A DNA stretch of 34,698 nucleotides from Pseudomonas sp. S31 (GCF_016648105.1 NZ_JACVVE010000049.1:1-34698), one strand, 5' to 3'; shown: positions 8,228 to 15,689, counted from the stretch's first letter. Notes: generated from the sequence alone by a model not told the origin. Numbers and translations: made by a program.

Positions 8228-9268
8228 ATGACGGATCGAATCGACGCCAAGGACCTGGCGCGCGCCGTGCAAGCCGGCATTCTCCAGCCGGGCCAGGACC
8301 AGGCCCTGCTGGCATTCCTGCGCCAGCAACCGGCCACCCGTGGCAGCCTGCAACTGGCTCACAGCGCCTTCTACTTCGGCGCCCTGCTGATCATGGCCGC
8401 CATGGGCTGGCTGCTCACCGAAGCCTGGATGCGCATCGGCGACTGGGCCCTGCTGGCCATCGCCAGCCTCTACGTCATTCTGCTCACCGGCCTCGCCCTC
8501 AACCAGCAGCGGCGCGGCCAAGCCGTGGCAGGCGGCGTGCTGGCGGCGGTCGCGGTCAGCATCGTGCCCTTGGTGGTGTTCGCCATCGAGCGGCTGGTCG
8601 GCTGGTGGCCGCTGGACAATGCCCAGGCGAATTACCACGACTACTACGCCTACGTGCGAGGCAGCTGGCTGCTGATGGAGGCCGCCACCGTGGTGGCCGG
8701 GCTGATGATGCTGCGGCTGGTGCCCTACCCGTTCATCGCCATGCCGATCGCGGTTGCCTTGTGGTTCATGTCGATGGACCTGAGCGAATGGTTCTATGGA
8801 TCGCCCTTCACCTGGGATCAACGCCTCACCGTGTCACTGTGGTTCGGCCTCTGCCTGCTGGTGGTGGTGCTGCTGGTGGATGGCCGCACGCGCCAGGACT
8901 ATGCCGGCTGGGGGTATCTGGCTGGGCTGGCGGCATTCTGGTGCGGCTTGACCCTGATGGACAGCGACAGCGAACTGGCCAAGGCCTTCTACTGCCTGAT
9001 CAACCTGGGGCTGATGGGCATCGCGGTGCTGTTGCGCCGGCCGGTGTTCATGGTGTTCGGGGCGTTGGGGGTGGCGGCGTACCTGGGGTACCTGTCGTAC
9101 GAGGTGTTCGCCGATTCGTTGCTGTTCCCCGTGGTGCTGACCTTGATCGGCCTGGGGGTGATCGGCCTGGGGTTGGCGTACCAGAAGCGGCGTGAGGACT
9201 TGAGCCGTTCAGCCCGGGAGTGCCTGCCGCAGTGGCTGCTGGCGGCGCTGCCGGCGTTGCGTAACTGA
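8228..9268 (+). CDS. Polytopic membrane protein, DUF2157-like
   Basis: A 346-residue inner-membrane protein of unknown function. The first 45 residues are soluble and resemble the DUF2157 start (a G-I-L-x-P-x-Q helix pair). About ten hydrophobic segments follow, with a short charged tail. It begins 7 nt after coq7 without a good ribosome site, so it is probably translated by coupling. No catalytic motif was seen. The DUF2157 assignment is from memory of the family pattern and should be tested with a profile. Confidence 0.75.
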   Translation: MTDRIDAKDLARAVQAGILQPGQDQALLAFLRQQPATRGSLQLAHSAFYFGALLIMAAMGWLLTEAWMRIGDWALLAIASLYVILLTGLALNQQRRGQAVAGGVLAAVAVSIVPLVVFAIERLVGWWPLDNAQANYHDYYAYVRGSWLLMEAATVVAGLMMLRLVPYPFIAMPIAVALWFMSMDLSEWFYGSPFTWDQRLTVSLWFGLCLLVVVLLVDGRTRQDYAGWGYLAGLAAFWCGLTLMDSDSELAKAFYCLINLGLMGIAVLLRRPVFMVFGALGVAAYLGYLSYEVFADSLLFPVVLTLIGLGVIGLGLAYQKRREDLSRSARECLPQWLLAALPALRN

Positions 9269-9273
9269 GATCG

Positions 9274-9371
9274 CCGGGGCCGCTTCGCGCCCCATCGCGG
9301 CACAAGGCCGCTCCTACACAGACTTCTGTAGGAGCGGCCTTGTGCCGCGATGGGGCGCGAAGCGGCCCCGG
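9274..9371. repeat. REP pair forming a perfect 45-bp-arm palindrome
   Basis: Two REP elements face each other: 9274-9318 is the exact reverse complement of 9327-9371, separated by an 8-nt loop (CAGACTTC). Each arm ends at the loop in the TGTAGGAGC head and contains its own GCGGC/GCCGC dyad. It fills the gap between the convergent membrane-protein and OsmC-like genes, where the transcript would fold into a very stable hairpin. Confidence 0.93.
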
Positions 9372-9381
9372 GAAACACGAC

Positions 9382-9804
9382 TCAACCCAATTCGACGATC
9401 TCGTAGCCGTGAGTGATCTCCACGCCGGCCCGCTCCAGCATGATCGACGCCGAGCAGTATTTCTCGGCCGACAGCTCGACCGCGCGCTTGACCTGTGCTT
9501 CTTTCAGGCCGCGCCCTTTCACCACGAAATTCATGTGGATCTTGGTGAACACCTTCGGGTCCTCGCTGGCGCGATCCGCCTCGAGAAAGGCCTCGCAGCT
9601 TTCCACCGCCTGGCGCGACTTCTTCAGGATGCTGACGACGTCGAAACTACTGCAACCGCCCAGGCCGAGCAGCAGCATTTCCATCGGGCGCACGCCCAGG
9701 TTACGGCCACCGGCTTCGGGCGGGCCATCCATCACTACCACGTGGCCGCTCCCCGCCTCGCCGAGGAACATCGCTTCGCCGGCCCACTGGATGCGTGCCT
9801 TCAT
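9382..9804 (-). CDS. OsmC/Ohr-family protein
   Basis: OsmC-like protein of 140 residues. Members reduce organic or inorganic peroxides with two cysteines; here C51 (GGCSSFDV) and C117 (EKYCSAS) lie at the expected places and C70 is extra. The N-terminus is closer to the YhfA-type branch, whose substrate is not settled. The start follows CAGGAGTACGGAG. It diverges from vfr across a gap of 187 bp. Peroxidase activity is inferred from the family only. Confidence 0.88.
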   Translation of the reverse strand: MKARIQWAGEAMFLGEAGSGHVVVMDGPPEAGGRNLGVRPMEMLLLGLGGCSSFDVVSILKKSRQAVESCEAFLEADRASEDPKVFTKIHMNFVVKGRGLKEAQVKRAVELSAEKYCSASIMLERAGVEITHGYEIVELG

Positions 9805-9929
9805 CTCCGTACTCCTGAAATTCGTAAAAGGGTGTCAGCTTAAGGCTTGTACAGCTGTCGGAAAAGCTCAAGACGCTGCGCTTTTGTGCTTAAACGGCCA
9901 CGGTGTCTGATAAGCTGGCGCCAATCGAC

Positions 9930-9958
9930 TGGCGCTCCTGCCAGATAGCCTCTATAAA
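9930..9958 (+). promoter_or_regulatory. Possible promoter of vfr
   Basis: TATAAA at 9953-9958 is a credible -10; the hexamer 17 nt upstream (TGGCGC, 9930-9935) is a poor -35, as in activator-dependent promoters. The heptamer CTGGCGC occurs twice just upstream (9915-9921 and 9929-9935). Confidence 0.35.
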
Positions 9959-9991
9959 AAGCCTCCGCGTCGCATCGAACAGGATTTCGTG

Positions 9992-10636
9992 ATGGTTGCC
10001 TCCGCCCTACCCGCCAAGATCAAGAACATCGACAAACTGCTGGTGCACTGCCAGCGTCGCCGCTATGCCGCCAAGAGCAACATCATCTGCGCCGGCGACC
10101 GAGCCGATACGCTGTCGTTCATCATCAAGGGTTCGGTGACCATCCTGATCGAGGATGACGAAGGCCACGAAATGATCATCGCCTACCTCAACAGTGGCGA
10201 TTTCTTCGGTGAGCTGGGTCTTTTCGAACCGGCCGGCAGCGACCAGCAGCGCAGTGCCTGGGTCCGCGCCAAGACCGAGTGCGAAGTGGCCGAAATCAGT
10301 TACGACAAATTCCGCGAACTGGCGCGCCACGACCCGGAGATCCTCTACGCCCTCGGCAGCCAGATGGCCCAGCGCCTGCGCAACACCACGCGCAAGGTCG
10401 GCGACCTGGCATTCTTCGACGTCACCGGCCGGGTCGCCCGTTGCCTGCTCGACCTGTGCAAGCAGCCCGACGCCATGACCCACCCGGACGGCATGCAGAT
10501 CAAGATCACCCGCCAGGAAATCGGTCGTATCGTTGGCTGTTCTCGCGAGATGGTGGGCCGCGTCCTCAAGGATCTCGAAGAACGCAGCCTGGTACAGGTC
10601 AAGGGCAAGACCATGGTGGTCTACGGCACCCGTTAA
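9992..10636 (+). CDS. vfr: cAMP-receptor transcription regulator (Vfr/Crp)
   Basis: Global regulator of the CRP family, 214 residues, close to P. aeruginosa Vfr along its whole length as I recall that sequence. The cAMP pocket shows GELGLFE (73-79) and RSAW (87-90, Arg and Ser contacting cAMP). The C-terminal helix-turn-helix is at about 174-194 (RQEIGRIVGCSREMVGRVL). A GTG one codon upstream is possible, but the ATG has better spacing from AGGA at 9981-9984. In P. putida the orthologue binds cAMP tightly and is not a classical catabolite-repression switch; that is literature knowledge. Its stop overlaps the stop of the convergent next gene. Confidence 0.95.
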   Translation: MVASALPAKIKNIDKLLVHCQRRRYAAKSNIICAGDRADTLSFIIKGSVTILIEDDEGHEMIIAYLNSGDFFGELGLFEPAGSDQQRSAWVRAKTECEVAEISYDKFRELARHDPEILYALGSQMAQRLRNTTRKVGDLAFFDVTGRVARCLLDLCKQPDAMTHPDGMQIKITRQEIGRIVGCSREMVGRVLKDLEERSLVQVKGKTMVVYGTR

Positions 10637-11337
10637 TCCTTGGGCAGCGCCGCCAGCACCTCGGCATAGGCCTGTGACAGGCGCTCGAACCAGGGCGCCT
10701 GGGGCGCCACCTCGTGCAGGGCAATATGGCTGTCGGCGCGGCAACGCTGCTCGAGGTTGCAGCATTCATTGAAACGGTTGACCGCAGCCACCATGGATTC
10801 GCGCTCGTTGTCCAGCAACAACGCGCCATGCACCAGCACCACCGGGCGTTTGCCGCCCAGCCCTTGGCGCCAGCGCTGGGCCGTGCCGACCAGCTTGCGG
10901 CCATTGAGGTTGACGTTGTAGCGGCCGTCGCAGAAGGCACCGTCGATCTCACCCACCGAGGCCACCCCACCCCATTCGCGCAACACGTCGCACAGCGGCA
11001 GGCACAGTCGCTCGTAGGCGTTCTCGATCCGGCCGTGGTCGCCTTCGCTGCGCGGGGCCACGTAGACCAGCGCCACGTTCACCGTCGAGTGCGATTGCGG
11101 TACCGGCTCGCCGCCGGTTTCGCGCAGTAGCACGGGCCAGCCGGCGATGGCCAGCTCCGAGCAGGCGGCTTCGAAGTTGTCGAGCCGGCTCATGCGCCGG
11201 GGCATGACCAGGGCGTGGTCGGTCGGGCGCCAGAACAGCACGCCGGCGTCGCGTTCGCCACGGCATACGGCGGCGAGCAGTTCCTGCTCGGCGTGCAGGC
11301 CCTGTTCGACGGTCAGGGACAGGGGGTGATCGGTCAT
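10633..11337 (-). CDS. Divergent lipoate/biotin protein ligase-family protein
   Basis: A 234-residue protein of the BPL/LplA/LipB fold, which attaches or transfers lipoyl-type groups to carrier lysines. Supporting segments are RETGGEPVPQ (72-81), N87, DGRYNVNLNGRK (137-148, with the conserved active-site Lys148) and VHGALLLD (169-176). The usual RR-x-GGG-x-V-x-HD signature of LplA is replaced by R-x-TGG-x-PVPQ, so it is a side branch and the substrate is uncertain. No attachment cysteine of the LipM type is obvious. Start supported by AGGTGA. The gene is convergent with vfr and both stops share the TTAA at 10633-10636. Confidence 0.8.
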   Translation of the reverse strand: MTDHPLSLTVEQGLHAEQELLAAVCRGERDAGVLFWRPTDHALVMPRRMSRLDNFEAACSELAIAGWPVLLRETGGEPVPQSHSTVNVALVYVAPRSEGDHGRIENAYERLCLPLCDVLREWGGVASVGEIDGAFCDGRYNVNLNGRKLVGTAQRWRQGLGGKRPVVLVHGALLLDNERESMVAAVNRFNECCNLEQRCRADSHIALHEVAPQAPWFERLSQAYAEVLAALPKD

Positions 11338-11370
11338 TGATTCACCTATCAGGTTGGGGCGACCGGCCTC

Positions 11371-11452
11371 TTCGCGGGTAAACCCGCTCCTACAGATTCA
11401 GCACAATTTCCGGCAATTGTCGCGAACCTGTAGGAGCGGGTTTACCCGCGAA
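11371..11452. repeat. Inverted REP pair
   Basis: REP cores at 11371-11394 and 11429-11452 are perfect 24-bp reverse complements with a spacer of 34 nt. Both contain GCGGGTAAACCCGC and end in the TCCTACA head facing inward. They lie between the ligase-like gene and the trpC terminator. Confidence 0.9.
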
Positions 11453-11470
11453 TGGGCCAGGACAGGCATA

Positions 11471-11495
11471 CAAAAAAGCCGGCATCAGCCGGCTT
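11471..11495 (-). terminator. Rho-independent terminator of trpGDC
   Basis: AAGCCGGC (11476-11483) pairs with GCCGGCTT (11488-11495) around an ATCA loop. On the minus strand it ends in a run of six T residues. It lies 8 nt beyond the trpC stop. Confidence 0.88.
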
Positions 11496-11503
11496 CGGTT
11501 CGA

Positions 11504-12337
11504 TCAGTCCAGGGCCTGAACGGTCTTCTTCACCTGCTCGGGGAAGAACAACCGCTGCAACTCCACCCCCGGTTGCTCGGCACGCATGAACGCTTCGCCA
11601 ACCAGGAAAGAATAGACCTCGTTGATTTCCATCAGCTCCACATCGGCACGGTTGAGAATGCCGCTCTCGGTGATGGCCAAGCGGTCGCGCGGGATCCGCG
11701 GCAGCAGGTCGAGGGTGGTTTCCAGGCTGACTTCGAAGGTGTGCAGGTTGCGGTTGTTGACCCCGACCAGCGGCGTATCCAGGGTTTTCAAGGCACGCTC
11801 CAGCTCATCGCCATCATGCACCTCGACCAGCACATCGAGGCCGACGTCCTTGGCCGTGGCAGCCAGTTCGGCCATCTTCACGTCATCCAGGGCGGAGACG
11901 ATCAACAACACGCAATCGGCGCCCAGGGCCCGAGCCTCGACGATCTGGTACGGGTCGACCATGAAGTCCTTGCGGATCACCGGCAGTGCCACAGCGGCGC
12001 GGGCCTGCTGCAGATACGCGTCGGCACCCTGGAAGTAGTCCACATCGGTCAGTACCGAGAGGCAGGTAGCGCCGCCCTTTTCGTAGCTGACGGCAATATC
12101 CGCCGGCACGAAGTGCTCGCGGATGATGCCCTTGCTCGGCGAAGCCTTCTTGATCTCGGCGATCACCGCAGGCTGCTTGCGCTTGGCTTGCTCGATCAGA
12201 GCATTGGCAAAGCCACGCGGCGCGTCGGCCGTCTTGGCCAGGCGCTCCAGCTCGGCCAGGCTGACCCGCGCACTGCGCTCGGCCACTTCCTGGAACTTGC
12301 GGGCGATGATCCTTTCCAGCACCGTCGGCACGCTCAT
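11504..12337 (-). CDS. trpC: Indole-3-glycerol phosphate synthase
   Basis: TIM-barrel enzyme closing the indole ring from CdRP in tryptophan synthesis. The 277-residue protein is the stand-alone form without a fused TrpF. Active-site residues are visible: E61 and K63 (AEIKKASPSKG), K123 (IRKDF), E172 (VEVHD), the GVNNRNL loop near 192-198 and E224-S225 (ITESG). Its ATG overlaps the trpD stop in an ATGA, so the two are translationally coupled. A terminator follows directly, making it the last gene of the trpGDC unit. Confidence 0.97.
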   Translation of the reverse strand: MSVPTVLERIIARKFQEVAERSARVSLAELERLAKTADAPRGFANALIEQAKRKQPAVIAEIKKASPSKGIIREHFVPADIAVSYEKGGATCLSVLTDVDYFQGADAYLQQARAAVALPVIRKDFMVDPYQIVEARALGADCVLLIVSALDDVKMAELAATAKDVGLDVLVEVHDGDELERALKTLDTPLVGVNNRNLHTFEVSLETTLDLLPRIPRDRLAITESGILNRADVELMEINEVYSFLVGEAFMRAEQPGVELQRLFFPEQVKKTVQALD

Positions 12338-13383
12338 GCTTCGTTCTCCACCTTGAATACCGCGGTAAACGCACCCAGCTCCTGCAGCTTCTCCCAGGCA
12401 AGACCCGTGTGCAACACGTCGTGCGCCAGTTCGACGCCCGCCTTGAGGCTCATCGCATGATCGGCGGCATACAGCGCGGCGCCGGCATTGAGCACGATCA
12501 TTTCAGCGGCCTTCTGGCCGTTCTCGGTCTTGCGTCGGCCCAGTGCATCGCGGATCAGCTCCAGCGACGCCTGCGGGCCTTCGACCGCCAGGCCATGCAG
12601 GCTCTGGCTCTTGATGCCGAGGTCTTCCGGCTCGACCCAATACTCGAGGATCTCGTCGTTCTTGAGCTCCGCCACGTAAGTCGGCGCCGCCAGGCTGAAC
12701 TCGTCCAGGCCATCCTTCGAATGCACCACCAGTACGTGCTTGCTGCCCAGGCGCTGCAGCACTTCAGCCAGCGGGCGGCACAGGGCCTGGTTGAACACGC
12801 CGACCACCTGGTGCTTCACACCGGCCGGGTTCGTAAGCGGGCCGAGCATGTTGAACAGGGTGCGCAGCCCCAGATCGCGTCGGGGGCCGGCAGCGTGTTT
12901 CATGGCCGAGTGGTGGCTCTGGGCGAACATGAAGCCGATGCCCAGGCTGTCGATGCAACGAGCGACCTGGACCGGCGTCAGGTTAAGGTAGATGCCGGCA
13001 GCCTCCAGCAGGTCGGCGCTGCCGCTCTTGCCGGAAACCGCGCGGTTGCCGTGCTTGGCCACGGTGCAGCCTGCGGCGGCGAGCACGAACGACGAGGCGG
13101 TGGAGACGTTGAAGATGTTGGCGCCATCACCGCCGGTGCCGACGATGTCGACCACGCCATCGAGGCTGTTCAGCTCGACCTTGTCGGCCAGCTCGCGCAT
13201 CACCGATACCGCACCGACGATCTCGTCGATGCTTTCGCTCTTCATGCGCATGCCCATCAGGAAAGCGCCGATCTGCGCCTCGGTGCACTGGCCAGTCATG
13301 ATCTGGCGCATGACGTCGCGCATTTCCTCGGTGGACAGGTCCAGCTGGCCGACGATGCGGCTCAACGCGGTTTTGATATCCAT
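12334..13383 (-). CDS. trpD: Anthranilate phosphoribosyltransferase
   Basis: Transfers the phosphoribosyl group of PRPP to anthranilate, the second committed step of tryptophan synthesis. The 349-residue protein carries GTGGDG (82-87) and KHGNRAVSGKSGSADLLE (110-127), the PRPP and anthranilate sites. The start follows TAAGGATCG. It begins 9 nt after trpG and ends overlapping trpC by 4 nt. Confidence 0.97.
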   Translation of the reverse strand: MDIKTALSRIVGQLDLSTEEMRDVMRQIMTGQCTEAQIGAFLMGMRMKSESIDEIVGAVSVMRELADKVELNSLDGVVDIVGTGGDGANIFNVSTASSFVLAAAGCTVAKHGNRAVSGKSGSADLLEAAGIYLNLTPVQVARCIDSLGIGFMFAQSHHSAMKHAAGPRRDLGLRTLFNMLGPLTNPAGVKHQVVGVFNQALCRPLAEVLQRLGSKHVLVVHSKDGLDEFSLAAPTYVAELKNDEILEYWVEPEDLGIKSQSLHGLAVEGPQASLELIRDALGRRKTENGQKAAEMIVLNAGAALYAADHAMSLKAGVELAHDVLHTGLAWEKLQELGAFTAVFKVENEA

Positions 13384-13392
13384 GTTCGATCC

Positions 13393-13986
13393 TTAGCGGC
13401 GGCCGCCGGTCTGCTTGAGGAAGTTGGCGAACAGCTCGTGGCCCTGCTCGGTGAGGATGGACTCAGGGTGGAATTGCACCCCTTCGATGTTCAGAGTCTT
13501 GTGGCGCAGGCCCATGATCTCGTCGACCGAGCCGTCTTCCAAGGCAGTCCAGGCGGTCAATTCCAGACAATCCGGCAAAGTCTCCCGCTTGACCACCAGC
13601 GAGTGGTAGCGGGTGACGGTCAGCGGGTTGTTGAGGCCGGCGAACACGCCCAGGTCGCGGTGGTGCACCGGGCTGGTCTTGCCATGCATCACCTGGCGGG
13701 CACGCACCACGTCCCCGCCAAAGGCCTGGCCGATGGACTGGTGGCCCAGGCACACGCCCAGGATCGGCAGCTTGCCGGCGAAATGCAGGATGGCTTCGAT
13801 GGAAACGCCGGCCTCGCTCGGCGTGCACGGGCCCGGCGAGACGACGATGCGCTCGGGGTTCAGGGCTTCGATTTCGGCGATGGTCATTTCGTCATTGCGA
13901 ATGACCTTGACCTCGGCACCCAGCTCGCCCAGGTACTGGACGACGTTGTAGGTGAAGGAGTCGTAATTGTCGATCATCAGTAACAT
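13393..13986 (-). CDS. trpG: Anthranilate synthase glutaminase subunit
   Basis: Class I glutamine amidotransferase that supplies ammonia to TrpE. The 197-residue protein has the triad Cys79 (GVCLGHQ), His173 and Glu175 (FHPES). It is not fused to TrpD, as usual in Pseudomonas. The ATG follows a GAGG site. The upstream gap to trpE is only 109 bp and holds no tandem-Trp leader peptide, so trpG may either have a promoter there or be read through from trpE. Confidence 0.97.
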   Translation of the reverse strand: MLLMIDNYDSFTYNVVQYLGELGAEVKVIRNDEMTIAEIEALNPERIVVSPGPCTPSEAGVSIEAILHFAGKLPILGVCLGHQSIGQAFGGDVVRARQVMHGKTSPVHHRDLGVFAGLNNPLTVTRYHSLVVKRETLPDCLELTAWTALEDGSVDEIMGLRHKTLNIEGVQFHPESILTEQGHELFANFLKQTGGRR

Positions 13987-14095
13987 CGGGCTAAACCTCT
14001 TGAATCTACTGATTGCAGATATGTCCGGGGCGGCGCAGACAATGCGTCGCTACTCATCAGATGCAGGGGCCGCTTCAGGCCCCATGAAGCAGGGC
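13987..14095 (-). other. trpE-trpG intergenic junction
   Basis: This gap of 109 bp joins trpE to trpGDC. It contains a short GGGGCC/GGCCCC hairpin (14066-14071 with 14078-14083) without a T run, and no open frame with Trp codons. P. aeruginosa carries its pyocin cluster between these two genes; here nothing is inserted. Confidence 0.7.
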
Positions 14096-15574
14096 TTACC
14101 TGGAGGTCTGCTCAGCCAGGGCCACTGCCCGGAACATCGCCCGACGTTTGTTGATGGTCTCTTCCCACTCCAGCGCAGGTACCGAGTCGGCGACGATGCC
14201 GCCACCGGCCTGCACGTGCAGTTCGCCGTCCTTGATCACCGCGGTACGAATGGCGATCGCCGTGTCCATGTTGCCGTTCCAGGCGAAATAACCGACCGCA
14301 CCGCCATACACGCCGCGCTTGACCGGCTCGAGTTCGTCGATGATTTCCATGGCGCGGATCTTCGGAGCCCCCGACAGGGTGCCCGCCGGCAGGATCGCCC
14401 GCAGGGCGTCCATGGCAGTGAGGCCTTCGCGCAGGTGGCCTGTGACGTTCGAGACGATGTGCATCACGTTCGAATAACGCTCGATGACCATCTTTTCAGT
14501 CAGGCGCACGCTGCCGGTGGACGAGACCCGGCCGACGTCGTTGCGGCCCAGGTCGATCAGCATCAGGTGCTCGGCGATTTCCTTCTCGTCCGACAGCAGG
14601 TCGTCTTCCAGCGCACGGTCGGCCTCTTCGTTGGCCCCGCGTGGGCGGGTGCCGGCGATCGGGCGCACGGTGACCAGGTTGTCCTCGACGCGCACCAGTA
14701 CCTCGGGCGAGCTGCCGACCACATGGAAATCGCCGAAGTTGAAGAAGTACATGTAAGGCGTCGGGTTGAAGCAGCGCAGCGCCCGGTACAGGTCGATGGG
14801 CGCGGCCTTGAAGTCGATCGACATGCGTTGCGACGGCACCACCTGCATGCAGTCGCCAGCGAGGATGTATTCCTTGATCCGGCCCACCGCGTTCTCGTAG
14901 TCGTCGCGGGTGTAGCTGGAGCGGAATTCCGGCTCGGCGGCCATCGGCCCGCTGAGGTCCAGACCACGGCGCGGGGTGATCGGCTGGCGGAGTTTTTCCA
15001 GCAGGCCCTGCAGGCGCGCCTGGCCCTGCTCGAAGGCCTGCTCCTGGGCCGGGTCGACCAGGACGATGGCGTGCATCTTGCCGGCCAGGTTGTCGAACAC
15101 CACCACGGCGTCGGAGACCATCAGCAGGATGTCCGGCACGCCCAACGGGTCCGGGTTGGGGCTGGCACCCAGGCGTTTTTCCACGTAGCGAACGCAGTCG
15201 TAGCCGAAGTAGCCGACCAGGCCGCCGTTGAAACGTGGCAGGCCCGGGATGTCGGCGACCTTGTAGCGGTCCTTGAAGGCCTCGACGAAGGCGAGCGGGT
15301 CTTCGACATCATGGCTTTCTACCTCGACGCCATCCTCGAGGATGCTGACGTGGTAGCCGTGCACACGCATCACGGTGCGCGACGGCAGGCCGATCATCGA
15401 GTAGCGCCCCCACTTCTCGCCGCCCTGGACGGACTCGAGCAGGTAGGAGTTGGCCTGGTCGGCCAGTTTCAGGTAGATCGACAGCGGCGTATCGAAGTCG
15501 GCCAGGGTTTCACAGGCCAGGGGAATGCGGTTGTAGCCGGCAGCGGCCAGGCGCAGGAATTCTTCGCGGGTCAT
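14096..15574 (-). CDS. trpE: Anthranilate synthase component I
   Basis: Converts chorismate to anthranilate with ammonia from TrpG, the committed and feedback-controlled step of tryptophan synthesis. The 492-residue length is normal for Pseudomonas. The LLES motif (45-48), part of the tryptophan feedback site, is present, and the chorismate-binding half includes GTRPRG, DLGRNDVGRV and AGTLSGAPKIRAMEII. I start at MTREEFLRLA, preceded by GAGG; an in-frame ATG 8 codons upstream is less likely. Upstream, the 3' end of gph encodes an apparent trp leader peptide, so attenuation is the likely control. Confidence 0.97.
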   Translation of the reverse strand: MTREEFLRLAAAGYNRIPLACETLADFDTPLSIYLKLADQANSYLLESVQGGEKWGRYSMIGLPSRTVMRVHGYHVSILEDGVEVESHDVEDPLAFVEAFKDRYKVADIPGLPRFNGGLVGYFGYDCVRYVEKRLGASPNPDPLGVPDILLMVSDAVVVFDNLAGKMHAIVLVDPAQEQAFEQGQARLQGLLEKLRQPITPRRGLDLSGPMAAEPEFRSSYTRDDYENAVGRIKEYILAGDCMQVVPSQRMSIDFKAAPIDLYRALRCFNPTPYMYFFNFGDFHVVGSSPEVLVRVEDNLVTVRPIAGTRPRGANEEADRALEDDLLSDEKEIAEHLMLIDLGRNDVGRVSSTGSVRLTEKMVIERYSNVMHIVSNVTGHLREGLTAMDALRAILPAGTLSGAPKIRAMEIIDELEPVKRGVYGGAVGYFAWNGNMDTAIAIRTAVIKDGELHVQAGGGIVADSVPALEWEETINKRRAMFRAVALAEQTSR

Positions 15575-15661
15575 GGGTAGCCTCGTGGCAAGCAGCAATA
15601 GAGTCGGGCAAGCGGACGGGCCGGCAGGCGCCGGCGGGCAAAAGTCAGGCGCGCCAGCGCC
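15575..15661 (-). promoter_or_regulatory. Putative trpE attenuator/leader RNA
   Basis: On the minus strand the Trp-codon stretch GGCGCTGGC (15661-15653) can pair over 9 bp, one of them G-U, with GCCGGCGCC (15635-15627). That second segment can instead form the hairpin GCCGGC-GCCT-GCCGGC (15635-15620). The two folds exclude each other, as in trp attenuation. A canonical terminator with a U run before trpE was not found, so the mechanism (Rho, translation or other) is open. Confidence 0.5.
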
Positions 15662-15689
15662 AACGGGCCAGGGCCTTGATGACTTTCAT
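15645..15689 (-). CDS. trpL: Putative trp leader peptide, nested in-frame in gph
   Basis: The ATG at 15689 opens MKVIKALARWRWRA, 14 residues with a Trp-Arg-Trp core, ending 70 nt before trpE. It shares frame and stop codon with gph, so it is also the gph C-terminus; the preceding gph codons give one more Trp (KFW). A leader peptide with clustered Trp codons immediately upstream of trpE is the classic sign of ribosome-mediated attenuation, and attenuation of trpE has been reported for P. putida. The Shine-Dalgarno sequence before the ATG is weak, so ribosomes might reach the Trp codons mainly by finishing gph. Whether the 14-mer is also initiated on its own is untested. Confidence 0.6.
   Translation of the reverse strand: MKVIKALARWRWRA

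Noticed and set aside
9893..9910. Possible CRP/Vfr site TGTGC ... GCCAC upstream of vfr, suggesting autoregulation
   Set aside because: The half-sites are not at the spacing of TGTGA-N6-TCACA and the second half is poor.
14066..14083. GGGGCC/GGCCCC hairpin after trpE as a terminator or trpG attenuator
   Set aside because: Only 6 bp, with no T run on the minus strand and no Trp-rich leader peptide near it.
12409..15580. Two very long open frames on the plus strand (524 and 537 codons) opposite trpD/trpG and trpE
   Set aside because: They lie wholly antisense to well-conserved trp genes, have the His/Arg/Gly/Asp-rich make-up of GC-rich shadow frames, and resemble no protein family.
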